From positions 1-37,150 of the forward strand of contig JAGVYW010000041.1 in assembly GCA_018303075.1 (NCBI GenBank): a stretch of DNA of 37,150 nucleotides. The letters are read 5' to 3'. The position numbers and the translations under genes are program-made. This DNA comes from Candidatus Woesearchaeota archaeon. GTDB lineage: Archaea > Nanobdellota > Nanobdellia > Woesearchaeales > DSVV01. Positions 1-8,839 of this stretch are shown here, in pieces (within the stretch, counting starts at the first letter, position 1; every line of letters starts with the position of its first letter). Below the pieces are notes generated by a model. That model ran no database searches. It saw only the letters and a program-made list of their open reading frames with translations, and was not told the DNA's origin.

Positions 1-87
1 AATTTGAAAAAAAACAGCATTAATCTAAAGGAATTTATAAAAAAAGGATTTTTTATGTTTGATTCTAATTATCTTTTTGGATTGTGA
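1..87 (+). CDS. C-terminal end of a transposase-like ORF (partial, enters from the left edge)
   Basis: Open frame 1-87 reads NLKKNSINLKEFIKKGFFMFDSNYLFGL*; its stop codon overlaps the motif ATTGTGACACAACC (81-94), whose reverse complement also precedes the transposase at the right edge. Confidence 0.5.
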   Translation, partial: NLKKNSINLKEFIKKGFFMFDSNYLFGL

Positions 88-94
88 CACAACC
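81..94 (-). mobile_element. Putative IS terminal repeat (ATTGTGACACAACC)
   Basis: Reverse complement GGTTGTGTCACAAT matches 29326-29339 exactly and 36603-36616 with one mismatch. Confidence 0.55.
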
Positions 95-103
95 TGCGAA
101 GTG

Positions 104-153
104 AACAGAGCTGGAAAATCCGAACAGAGCTGAAATCAGAGCTGGAAAAATCG
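104..153. repeat. Short degenerate direct repeat, three copies of (A)ACAGAGCTGGAAAAATC-like unit
   Basis: gaacagagctggaaaatcc / gaacagagctgaaat / cagagctggaaaaatcg in direct succession. Confidence 0.5.
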
Positions 154-434
154 AATTTGGGTGAAGCAATTTTGAATGGGAGTTTGCCATTTAGAGGAGA
201 GGCTCAAAATTGCGCAACCGTAAAATTCCTGTTATACTCGTCGACCTACGAGCGAGGACTAAAATTATCGTTAATAGAATTTCCGAGCAGAGTGGAGAGA
301 CTAAGGTTTAACTCCCCTAAGAGATTAAACCGCAGAGTATTTTAATCACCGTAAATCGCATTTGCACCGGAGTTTTCGCTAACATAAGAGGTATCATTTT
401 ACTGATTTAGCAGACTAGAATTTAGGGGGAGTTC

Positions 435-911
435 TTACCGTAGAATCTTGTTGATGTTTTTGAAGAAGAATGAAGCATTGTTGAGTGATTCTTGAGCAGG
501 CTCTTTGTTTGCTTGAGGAAGTTTTTGATAGGTAAATTCGCCTCGTTTTCGTTTTTCCATGGAGAAAATTCCAAGTAGAGCATCTGCTCTGACAATCATC
601 TTTTTGTAAATTTTGAGTAATTCCATATCCAATTTTCCCGTGCTGACCAAATATTTTTCAAAAGCTTTCAATGTTTTCTTATGCACTTCTGGTGCTTCTG
701 TTTTGATTCCATTTTTGATTAAAATAGCTTTCGCTGAGTAGAAAATCGAATAATAAGAATGACCAATCACTGGACTGTAAAAAGTGAAATCTTTCTCAAG
801 TTTAAACTGTTCTTTTTGAAGTGTTGGGTTGTTGGAAACATCAAATAGCATTTGTGCTGTTACCAGTTCGTTCTCTGCTCTTTGAAGATAGAGTTCTGCT
901 TCGTCATTCAT
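435..911 (-). CDS. HEPN domain protein (partner of upstream NTase)
   Basis: 158 aa; helical HEPN-like core with GHSYYSIFYSAKAILIKNGI; overlaps the upstream NTase ORF by 8 nt. Confidence 0.7.
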   Translation of the reverse strand: MNDEAELYLQRAENELVTAQMLFDVSNNPTLQKEQFKLEKDFTFYSPVIGHSYYSIFYSAKAILIKNGIKTEAPEVHKKTLKAFEKYLVSTGKLDMELLKIYKKMIVRADALLGIFSMEKRKRGEFTYQKLPQANKEPAQESLNNASFFFKNINKILR

Positions 912-1518
912 TTCTTTTTCCTCTTATCAGATTGCAATATTCAATAAAACCATAATAAATAATGTTGTTTTTATAAATCTGCTTGCCTACATTTTCAATA
1001 TCTGCTTTAAACATTTCTAAGAATTCACTTATAGTAAAAATATGATAATCTATTGGTTTTATTTCTCTTCGTTTCACAGTTTCTAAAAGTGGAGCTATTT
1101 CCTTTTTTGTTTGTTCAGATTCAACAATAACTGCAATGTCTAAATCTGACTTTTCAGTGGCTTTATTCTTAGCATAACTACCAAATACAATTAAAATAAA
1201 GAAATTGGTTTGTTTCGAGATTCTCTTCTGGATTTCCGTCAATATTTCTTTGGGAAATTTCCTTTTGTGTATCCCTAAGTCATTGATTATGTTTAGGTAA
1301 GATAAAGTTAAGTTATTATCCAGATTCAAAGAATAAGTAGTTATATCTCCTGTTGCTTTTGTTTTAACTAAATCCTGCTCTTTGAATTTTTTAATGGCAA
1401 TCTGAACAATATTATTTGATTTTTGTTTGCTTTCTTCTTTAATCTGTTTGAAAGTCAAACTAGTAAAAATGTCTTTCTTGAAGACGCCTAAAATAGTTAA
1501 TTGTTGTTTTGTGAGCAT
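904..1518 (-). CDS. Winged-HTH plus minimal nucleotidyltransferase (MNT) domain protein
   Basis: N-terminal HTH-like segment; NTase motif FGSYAKNKATEKSDLDIAV (GS...DxD). Confidence 0.75.
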   Translation of the reverse strand: MLTKQQLTILGVFKKDIFTSLTFKQIKEESKQKSNNIVQIAIKKFKEQDLVKTKATGDITTYSLNLDNNLTLSYLNIINDLGIHKRKFPKEILTEIQKRISKQTNFFILIVFGSYAKNKATEKSDLDIAVIVESEQTKKEIAPLLETVKRREIKPIDYHIFTISEFLEMFKADIENVGKQIYKNNIIYYGFIEYCNLIRGKRNE

Positions 1519-1641
1519 TTTACCTACTTTTTGGTATTGATTTACCTATAAATAGGTTAACTAATATAAAAATGTTTGCAATTAATAGTACCACCATACA
1601 GATACAAAATATTTATAAATGAGCGGATTAAACGTTCCTTT

Positions 1642-2665
1642 ATGGACAGCGGAGAACTAGAACAGCAAATTGAAAGAGAACTTAAGGAATTAAGCCGTAC
1701 GGAATGACCATTTGCTTTTAGTAGATTATATTGGCGATATTCTCAAGAAGGAAATTCAGAAGCTCAGGGAATATTTAGGAGAAAGATACCAACTTATGAC
1801 CCACTAGCAGAACCGTCTGTTTTTCGACATGCTAGGCACGTTGGCAAGTTTCTTGAATCCACATTTATGACCGTTCTTCAGAGAGATAGACCCGCGATTG
1901 AAATGATTTTGGAACGAAGCGTATTAGAGACCACTAGAACTACAGAAGTAAGCTTGACCGACATATATCAGTGGTGTCATAATTGTAGTTATCAAGAGGG
2001 TAATGGAAAAATTGGATCAAAAATACTCCAAGATGCTATACATAAAAATAGCACTACTGAAAATAACCGATGGATTGGTAATAATCCTAATGAAGAAAAA
2101 GCTCCAGAAACACCTCATACATATTTAAAGGGTGTTTATCAGTTCTTTAAGAGTTATAATGATGAAGAACTGCTTGCTCAAACGAGAGAGGAACTTGCAA
2201 AAAATGTACTTCGATCTGGGAATGTACTTCCACAGAAAGGATGGATTTCAGGCGAAGTTAGCGACCGTCAGGATGCTTTTGATATCTTCTTGTTCTTTGA
2301 GAGTGAAAGAGATGATGATGGATTAAAGCGGGTTGTGCATTACTGTAAAATTAAAGCAGCAGAAGTAAAAGGTAGGGAAGAACATCGTCATCATGTGATA
2401 TTCTCTACTCTTTATTTCATAGGTCAAAGATTTACCGATGAAGAATTAATTCAATTAGGAAGGGAAGGTTATGCGAAAACAAACCCTAATAAATTATGCT
2501 TTTGGTATGGAAATAGCACGGGCTGCTCTTTTAGAAAGAATAAGAGCTAATGCATATACTGTAGGAAGAGTGTTTTCTATCTTAGGAGATTTTAGGCGTG
2601 CAAATGATCAAGAAGGAATTTCTCAATTAATGGAGACAGAACAATATAAAGGAATAAAGCAGTAG
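1642..2665 (+). pseudogene. Broken gene of unknown function (in-frame TGA plus apparent frameshifts)
   Basis: ATG 1642 is in frame with ORF 1867-2550 but interrupted by TGA 1705-1707; a plausible coding reading continues in another frame (NDHLLLVDYIGDILKKEIQKLREYLGERYQL); the C-terminal part looks more coding in the frame of ORF 2471-2665. Confidence 0.5.
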
Positions 2666-2807
2666 TTATTTTACTTGTTCTCGTATAAAATAGTTAGTAG
2701 TAAGAACTCCCCCTCGTTATTATTTTACGTTAGCGAAAATTTTGTTTAGCACACGTTAGAAGAAGTTTCAATTTCTTAGCCGTTTTTCTCAGCTAAACGA
2801 AGGTGCC

Positions 2808-3418
2808 ATGCGTAAGATTTACGGAAGCGACAGCGTGCCTGAAAAGGTGATTAAAATATTGCGTATAACATCTGGCCTGTTAGGAGACCTGAGCAGGCTT
2901 TTTGCCATAGAGATTACTACGAGTACGATTCTGTCAATATTGCTGTCTTTAAAGATAAGGTTGAAATCAGAAGTCCCGGCGGGATATATAGTGGTTTAAC
3001 TATAGAAGAAATTAGGAAGAAAATGGTTTCCCGAAGAAGAAATGAGCTGATTGCGGATATGTTCCATGAAGTTCATTTTGTGGAAAAGTTTGGTAGGAGC
3101 ATTAGTTTGATTCTGTCCAAAGAGCCAGATGCTGAATTTGAGCTAGTGGGCGGCATTTTTATCACCCGATTTAGGAGGAAAGCTGAGGGGGTAGAATGGT
3201 TGGTAGAAAGGGTAGTAGAAGGGTTGGTAGAAAACCAGCAGAAGATGCTTAGAATGATAGCCAAAAATCCACACATTTCTAAGAGAGAAATGGCTGAGAA
3301 AATCGGCACAAGCACGACTGCTATTGACAAGAATATAGAAACGTTGAAGAAAAATGGGTTGTTGAAAATGGTTGGTGGAGCGAATGGTGGATATTTGGAA
3401 ATTACAAATACCACTTAG
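2808..3418 (+). pseudogene. Remnant of AlbA_2 / HATPase_c_4 (RecG_C-like) ATP-binding transcriptional regulator
   Basis: Frame of ORF 3023-3418 extends upstream without a start: AFCHRDYYEYDSVNIAVFKDKVEIRSPGGIYSGLTIEEI..., containing the HRDY and EIRSPGG motifs, then a C-terminal wHTH; the N-terminal domain is absent and the reading frame disrupted. Confidence 0.65.
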
Positions 3419-3461
3419 AAAAGACGAAAACTTTATAAAGCTCCTGCTATAACAGTATCCT

Positions 3462-4595
3462 ATGGGCCTAGAACTATCATTAAAACAAGAACCCCCAAAA
3501 GTATTTGTCGGAGACGACGAGTTTAAAGGCCGTTCGGGAACTGTTGATCTTGTGAGAGAAGTTGACGAGCATCTCAAGAAAACCGGCCAAATGGGGCTTA
3601 TCGTTGGCGGAATTTTGACAAAAGAACTTCCAAGAAAGGATTTAGACGTTATTATTAGCGGGGAGGATATTCGACCTGGAGAACTTGGCGTTGATTGGTG
3701 GTGGGTTGATCTTTCCACAGGTCAAACAAGAAATATATGCGATTTCCGAATAGATGTTTCGTCTCTGGCTAGAAGAGCATTATCAAAGAGAATTCCCGGA
3801 CTCTATATCTTGAGAGATGTTTTTGATGTGAAAAACGAAAATCTTCCTGCAAGTTATACCAGCTTACACGAACTGACTAGAGATTATTCATCTTCTATTT
3901 TGGATGCCAGACTTTTTAGACCAGTGCAAATTCAATACCTAGGAGAAGATCTTATTGGGGTTTTACAAGCATACGATGATGTTTTTATTGAACTTCGTGA
4001 TACTGTGGTTTTTCCCGGAATAAAAAATTCTGAGCATTATGGTTTTGTGGCGGATTTTGGAAATATTCATAATAGTCCATTAAAATCTTCTTTGTTGAGA
4101 GCATATTTTTCAAGATTATTAGTTTCTCTGGTGCCTGATCCCGAGGAACTCGAAAGGATAAACTCGGCTCTTTATGATAACACTAATTGTGGATGGGGTA
4201 GAAGAGTAGACTGGAAAGAGTTCAGAGAGTGCCTATACGATATTTTCAATAGTAAAGGGTTTGATGAATGGGGTCAGCGTTATACTGATGCAATAAAGGA
4301 AGGGAAGCAAATAAACGATGCAAGGATTGAAGAAATACTTACTAAAATGCAAAAGCTGAGATTAGAATTTGATGAAAGTGTAGATATATTTAGAAGTGAA
4401 AGTTCTTGTTATTCATTTATCCGAGATCATTTTTCTTTTGCTGACTACTTTAATGCTTTTGGGAGTATTGAACCGCAACCTGCACAACCATGGGATGAAA
4501 AACCTAAGAGAGAACAAGAACTTGTGCAACGAGGAAGTGGAAGATACATTGGAAATCTTGTTATAAACAAATTGTCGATAGGTGAAATCAGATAG
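3462..4595 (+). CDS. Uncharacterised protein, possible nucleotidyltransferase-like N-terminal fold
   Basis: 377 aa ORF; GLIVGGILTKELPRKDLDVIISGED resembles a GG...DxD NTase motif. Confidence 0.55.
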   Translation: MGLELSLKQEPPKVFVGDDEFKGRSGTVDLVREVDEHLKKTGQMGLIVGGILTKELPRKDLDVIISGEDIRPGELGVDWWWVDLSTGQTRNICDFRIDVSSLARRALSKRIPGLYILRDVFDVKNENLPASYTSLHELTRDYSSSILDARLFRPVQIQYLGEDLIGVLQAYDDVFIELRDTVVFPGIKNSEHYGFVADFGNIHNSPLKSSLLRAYFSRLLVSLVPDPEELERINSALYDNTNCGWGRRVDWKEFRECLYDIFNSKGFDEWGQRYTDAIKEGKQINDARIEEILTKMQKLRLEFDESVDIFRSESSCYSFIRDHFSFADYFNAFGSIEPQPAQPWDEKPKREQELVQRGSGRYIGNLVINKLSIGEIR

Positions 4596-4598
4596 GAA

Positions 4599-4991
4599 GT
4601 GATTTTCAACATGGCTACCAAAGAAAAAATTGTAGGGTTATTGGAACGACTTGTATCTCAAATCTCAGTAGTTGGAGGAGTTCCTGAAGGTGAATGGCGA
4701 GGCAGAACACCGGGATTCCGATCAGATGGTACTCTAGGAGCCTATGATCCAGAAGAAATATTCCATATGCTTCCAGTATCCATTGATTTTCAAAAACTAC
4801 CAAAACGACCGGAGACAAGACGTTTTGTTCAATTCTATGCTCAATTTGATACCAATGACTACTCCAGTGAACAAGAATTGCGAAAAAGTGGAATAAACAC
4901 ATACACAGAGTTTCTCAGATTTGGTTTCCCTCGAGATCCAGAACAATATAGCACGGCTGATCGTAGTCATTTATCCATAGTATCTTTTTGA
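4599..4991 (+). CDS. Uncharacterised protein
   Basis: 130 aa ORF 3 nt after the preceding stop; likely ATG at 4611 (MATKEKIVG). Confidence 0.5.
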   Translation: MIFNMATKEKIVGLLERLVSQISVVGGVPEGEWRGRTPGFRSDGTLGAYDPEEIFHMLPVSIDFQKLPKRPETRRFVQFYAQFDTNDYSSEQELRKSGINTYTEFLRFGFPRDPEQYSTADRSHLSIVSF

Positions 4992-5000
4992 TTATTTTTG

Positions 5001-5043
5001 AACACCGTAATGCCACCAGCCTATTGGCTGGTGGATAGGTGTT
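5001..5043. terminator. Strong two-step hairpin between convergent genes
   Basis: AACACC..CCACCAGCC-TATT-GGCTGGTGG..GGTGTT: 9-bp inner stem with tetraloop plus 6-bp outer stem. Confidence 0.55.
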
Positions 5044-5103
5044 CTATTATAGTTTTACTTATATAGAAGATTAATCGATAAAATAAAGAAAAGATTAATC
5101 AAC

Positions 5104-6678
5104 TTACTTAGCCAATTCTGCATCAATTATCTTTTTGAATTCTTCAAATGGCATTGCACCTGATATACTTTGACCATTGATAAAGAATGATGGAGTGCCC
5201 GAAACACCTGCTTTGCTTCCATCTTCCATATCTTTGTCAACTTCAGCTTTGTATTTATCTGTATCTAAACAGTTATCAAACTTCTGCTTGTCAAGATTTA
5301 ATTCTCCAGCATATTTTTTTAAATCTGAAATTGTAATTGCTTGCTGATTTTCAAAAATCTTATCATGCATCTCCCAGAACTTTCCCTGCTCGTCAGCACA
5401 TTCTGCTGCTTCTGCTGCTTTATGAGCATTTTCATGAAATCCTAATGGAAAATCTCTGAAAACTAGCTTAACTTTTCCAGTTTTAATATATTCAGTATCT
5501 ATCTGTTTATATGCGTCATTATAGAACTTTGCACAGAAAGGACATTGGAAATCTGAAAACTCAATGATTGTAAGTTTTGCAGTTTTTTCTCCTTTTACTG
5601 GATCATCATCTGCTGAAGGAGGATTTAGTAATTTACCAATACCTACAGCAGCAGGGTTAATTACATAATAAACACCTGATTTATCCATTGCATTACTTAC
5701 CTTTTCAAAATTAGCTGCTTTTGCTACATTTTCATCAAAAATGTATGCTGGCAATGTATTGATATTGAGATCTTTGATGAGTTTCTTTCCTTCATCTGAA
5801 TCAAATTCTACAGTTTTCTCCTTTGCTGTAGGAAATAATGTTTTTGTAACCTGCATTACTTGCGAAGTATCACAAGCAGCGCAATTCTTGTCGTTAATAA
5901 TGATAAGATTGATACTAGGATCTTTTGAAGTATCTGCTAATTGCGGAGGTTGTTGAGCATCATCTTGCTGACTACTAGGAGTAACAGATTTGCCTGTCAG
6001 AATTGATTCAATAACTGCTTTGAACTCACTATACGGCAATGCACCTGAAAGAAGCTGTCCATTAATAAGAAAAGCAGGAGTGCCTGAGATGCCATTTGCT
6101 TCTCCATCTGCTAGATCTTTTTGCACTTCTGCTGCAAACTTATTTGTATCTAAACAGTTATTGTATTGCTGGAGATTTAATCCTAGATCGGCAGCATATT
6201 TTCTTAAGTCTTCAATGGTTAATGCCTGCTGATTTTCAAACAGTTTATTGTGCATCTCCCAAAATTTATTTTGTTCTTTTGCGCATTCTGCTGCTTCAGA
6301 AGCTTTTTGCGCGTATTGATGAAATCCTAATGGAAAATCTCTGAAAACCAACTTTACTTTTCCTGTTTTGATATAGTCATTTTCAATTGATGGTAATGTT
6401 TCACGATAGAATTTGCCGCAGAATGGACATTGAAAATCTGAAAATTCTATGATTGTAATCGGAGCATTTTTATCACCTTTTACAGAATCATCATCTGAAA
6501 GCAAGATATTCTTCTGTTTTACATCCTCCGGAATAGTTATACTTCCACCAGAAGAAGGAAGATTTGTTTTTGGAACAAATATCGCAATAATTGCTGCAAT
6601 AAGAAGCACCGCTAAAATAATTGTTGTTATTTTCCAAATATCATTTGACTCTTTTTTACCCATTAATTTACACCCCAT
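5104..6678 (-). CDS. Membrane-anchored tandem DsbA-like protein (DsbA - thioredoxin-like - DsbA)
   Basis: N-terminal TM segment; FSDFQCPFCGKFY and FSDFQCPFCAKFY in two homologous halves; central NDKNCAACDTSQ; likely start MGKKESNDIW. Confidence 0.85.
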   Translation of the reverse strand: MGCKLMGKKESNDIWKITTIILAVLLIAAIIAIFVPKTNLPSSGGSITIPEDVKQKNILLSDDDSVKGDKNAPITIIEFSDFQCPFCGKFYRETLPSIENDYIKTGKVKLVFRDFPLGFHQYAQKASEAAECAKEQNKFWEMHNKLFENQQALTIEDLRKYAADLGLNLQQYNNCLDTNKFAAEVQKDLADGEANGISGTPAFLINGQLLSGALPYSEFKAVIESILTGKSVTPSSQQDDAQQPPQLADTSKDPSINLIIINDKNCAACDTSQVMQVTKTLFPTAKEKTVEFDSDEGKKLIKDLNINTLPAYIFDENVAKAANFEKVSNAMDKSGVYYVINPAAVGIGKLLNPPSADDDPVKGEKTAKLTIIEFSDFQCPFCAKFYNDAYKQIDTEYIKTGKVKLVFRDFPLGFHENAHKAAEAAECADEQGKFWEMHDKIFENQQAITISDLKKYAGELNLDKQKFDNCLDTDKYKAEVDKDMEDGSKAGVSGTPSFFINGQSISGAMPFEEFKKIIDAELAK

Positions 6679-6792
6679 GTAGTATCTTTATCTCTTGAAG
6701 ATTAATTGTATTTATATGTATTATGGAATTGAAATCGTGGAATCGTAATAATATTAGTAATATTTTAATAAGAAAGGCATTTCACCAATTAT

Positions 6793-7221
6793 ATGGATAA
6801 CTTTAATATTGATAACTTTAGAATTGCAGTAAAAGCATTTATTGTAAAAGAGAATAAGATTTTACTGATCAAAAGAAGGGATAATGATGTTCATAAACCT
6901 AACACATGGGATATTCCTGGAGGAAGGTTGGCACTTGGTGAAAACCCGTTTGAGGGATTAAAACGAGAAACAAAAGAGGAAACAGGATTGGATATTGAAA
7001 TCGTTATTCCTATAGATGTTCACCATTTCATCAGAGAAGATCAGCAGAAGATCACAATGATTATCTTCTTATGCAAGTCACTAACTGAAAACATACAGCT
7101 TTCTGAAGAACACCAAGAATATAAATGGATAGAAATGAATTCTAAAAAAGAGGAATTTCCAGAGTGGTTATTTGGCGTTGTAAATAAGGTTGAGAGATAT
7201 ATCACGACCAGTAGTTACTAA
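6793..7221 (+). CDS. NUDIX hydrolase
   Basis: Nudix box GGRLALGENPFEGLKRETKEETGLDIEI. Confidence 0.9.
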   Translation: MDNFNIDNFRIAVKAFIVKENKILLIKRRDNDVHKPNTWDIPGGRLALGENPFEGLKRETKEETGLDIEIVIPIDVHHFIREDQQKITMIIFLCKSLTENIQLSEEHQEYKWIEMNSKKEEFPEWLFGVVNKVERYITTSSY

Positions 7222-7307
7222 GTAGTAATTATTTTTCCGAAACATTTATATATAAATTATAAAACAAGACATATATATTATTAAATCCTATATAATAGTG
7301 AACAAAA

Positions 7308-7556
7308 ATGGAAGAAGATAAGAATATTGATAAGAAAGTAGAGAATAAAGAAGAAAAATCATTAGATACAAATATCTCTAAAGAAACTCTTAAAATACTT
7401 GAGATTAGAATGCCACAAGAATGTAAATTATTTGCTGATTATAAAGATCCTATTTGTGATGATTATTTATTAGATATGTGCAACAAAATCAAAGAGAGAA
7501 GACAGATATTTGAGTTGTGGAACCAACGAGATAAAGGCATTCATGTGTGGATGTAA
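7308..7556 (+). CDS. Small uncharacterised acidic protein
   Basis: 82 aa ORF preceded by a TATA-like ATTTATATATAAAT. Confidence 0.45.
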   Translation: MEEDKNIDKKVENKEEKSLDTNISKETLKILEIRMPQECKLFADYKDPICDDYLLDMCNKIKERRQIFELWNQRDKGIHVWM

Positions 7557-7583
7557 AAAAATGTATTTATATAATGTTAAGAA

Positions 7584-8000
7584 TTATTTTACCAAACACT
7601 TTTTAATTCTTTCACAATAATCAATGCTTTCATTATGCTCATATTTCTTGTTAGGCCATTTGAATTGAATGCCATCTGTATTATATCTAGGTATTATGTG
7701 ATAATGGATATGAAAAACAATCTGGCCAGCTGCTTTTTCGTTATTTAGGAATATGTTTAAACCATCTGCTTTTGTTGCTTCTTTAATAGCTTTTGCAATA
7801 GTATGTACAGTCTTTGATAAATTTATGAATTCTAATCCTGGAACATCAAAAATATTAGTAAAATGATTCTTTGAAATAACTAATGCATGACCCTTGTTTG
7901 CAGGTGAAATATCAAGAAATGAAATAGTAGTATCATCTTCATAGATAACATTGCTTGGTAATTCTCTTTTAATAATCTTACAAAAAATACAATTATCCAT
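7584..8000 (-). CDS. HIT family nucleotide hydrolase
   Basis: MDNCIFCKIIKRELPSNVIYEDD; histidine triad HIHYHIIP; AAGGTG just upstream of ATG. Confidence 0.9.
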   Translation of the reverse strand: MDNCIFCKIIKRELPSNVIYEDDTTISFLDISPANKGHALVISKNHFTNIFDVPGLEFINLSKTVHTIAKAIKEATKADGLNIFLNNEKAAGQIVFHIHYHIIPRYNTDGIQFKWPNKKYEHNESIDYCERIKKCLVK

Positions 8001-8005
8001 TTGAT

Positions 8006-8155
8006 TCACCTTGTTTTTTCTTTTGCAATCTGAGCAACTAATAAAATATTAAGCAGTAAGTCTCCTAATTCTTCTTTAAGTTTATCATAAGGACAACCAT
8101 TTTCAGATCGCAACTGTTCTATAAGTTGAAGAAATTCTTGAAAATTTTGCTGCAT
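8006..8155 (-). CDS. 49-aa MazG-like mini-protein
   Basis: MQQNFQEFLQLIEQLRSENGCPYDKLKEELGDLLLNILLVAQIAKEKTR*; resembles MazG LR..xGCPWD and EELGDLL segments joined; missing from the ORF track because it is short. Confidence 0.6.
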   Translation of the reverse strand: MQQNFQEFLQLIEQLRSENGCPYDKLKEELGDLLLNILLVAQIAKEKTR

Positions 8156-8195
8156 ATTAACATAGATTAAAGAATAATATATAAAACTTATTAAA

Positions 8196-8711
8196 TTACA
8201 AACTTGCTTCCATTTCTTTTATTTTATCACGTAAGTGGTCTATTGTTCTTGTATTATCTTGCTGCTGCAATAAATTACCACATTCAGGACATTTAAATTC
8301 TACTTCAGTGCTTTGCTCGAAATCAAGACGTGCACAAGCATTTGTACAAAGGAAAAAACATCCTTTATTTGCTTCTTCTTTCTGCAAACGTTGTTTTAAC
8401 ATGCCTAATTTTTCCTTATGCATCCCTAATAAAAGATCTTTTACTTTCTTTTGATGAAATGTCCAATAACTGATGTAATAACCCTTCTTAGAATCTTTTT
8501 TTCGTTTGTATGAAGCGAGATTTTGATTATGCATCCTATACAAAATATTACGCACTTGATGAATTTCAACCCTTGTTTTTTCAGCAATGATAAATTCTGA
8601 AATGTTTTTTCTGCTTTTCAAGAAATTCACAATAGGTATAACATCAGAACCTATTGCTTCTACTAATGTGTCTTCAATAATTTTATTTGTTAAACGTATT
8701 TTTTTAGTCAT
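8196..8711 (-). CDS. tfe: Transcription initiation factor E subunit alpha (TFE)
   Basis: N-terminal wHTH plus zinc ribbon CTNACARLDFEQSTEVEFKCPECG. Confidence 0.85.
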   Translation of the reverse strand: MTKKIRLTNKIIEDTLVEAIGSDVIPIVNFLKSRKNISEFIIAEKTRVEIHQVRNILYRMHNQNLASYKRKKDSKKGYYISYWTFHQKKVKDLLLGMHKEKLGMLKQRLQKEEANKGCFFLCTNACARLDFEQSTEVEFKCPECGNLLQQQDNTRTIDHLRDKIKEMEASL

Positions 8712-8839
8712 ATATATCCCAACCATAATAATTATCAAATAAACATATAGCTATCTACTTAGTTTATTATAATAGATATTTACTAACACCCAACTTTTTT
8801 GAGAATATATATTATATGAATAAATCTATAATATAAAAA

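Noticed and set aside
157-345. 62-aa ORF near the left edge
   Set aside because: Lies in repeat-containing non-coding sequence with no recognisable motif or promoter
1705-1707. In-frame TGA as a possible selenocysteine or recoded codon
   Set aside because: Neighbouring evidence of frameshifts better fits a pseudogene, TGA is used as an ordinary stop elsewhere in the window, and no SECIS-like element was recognised
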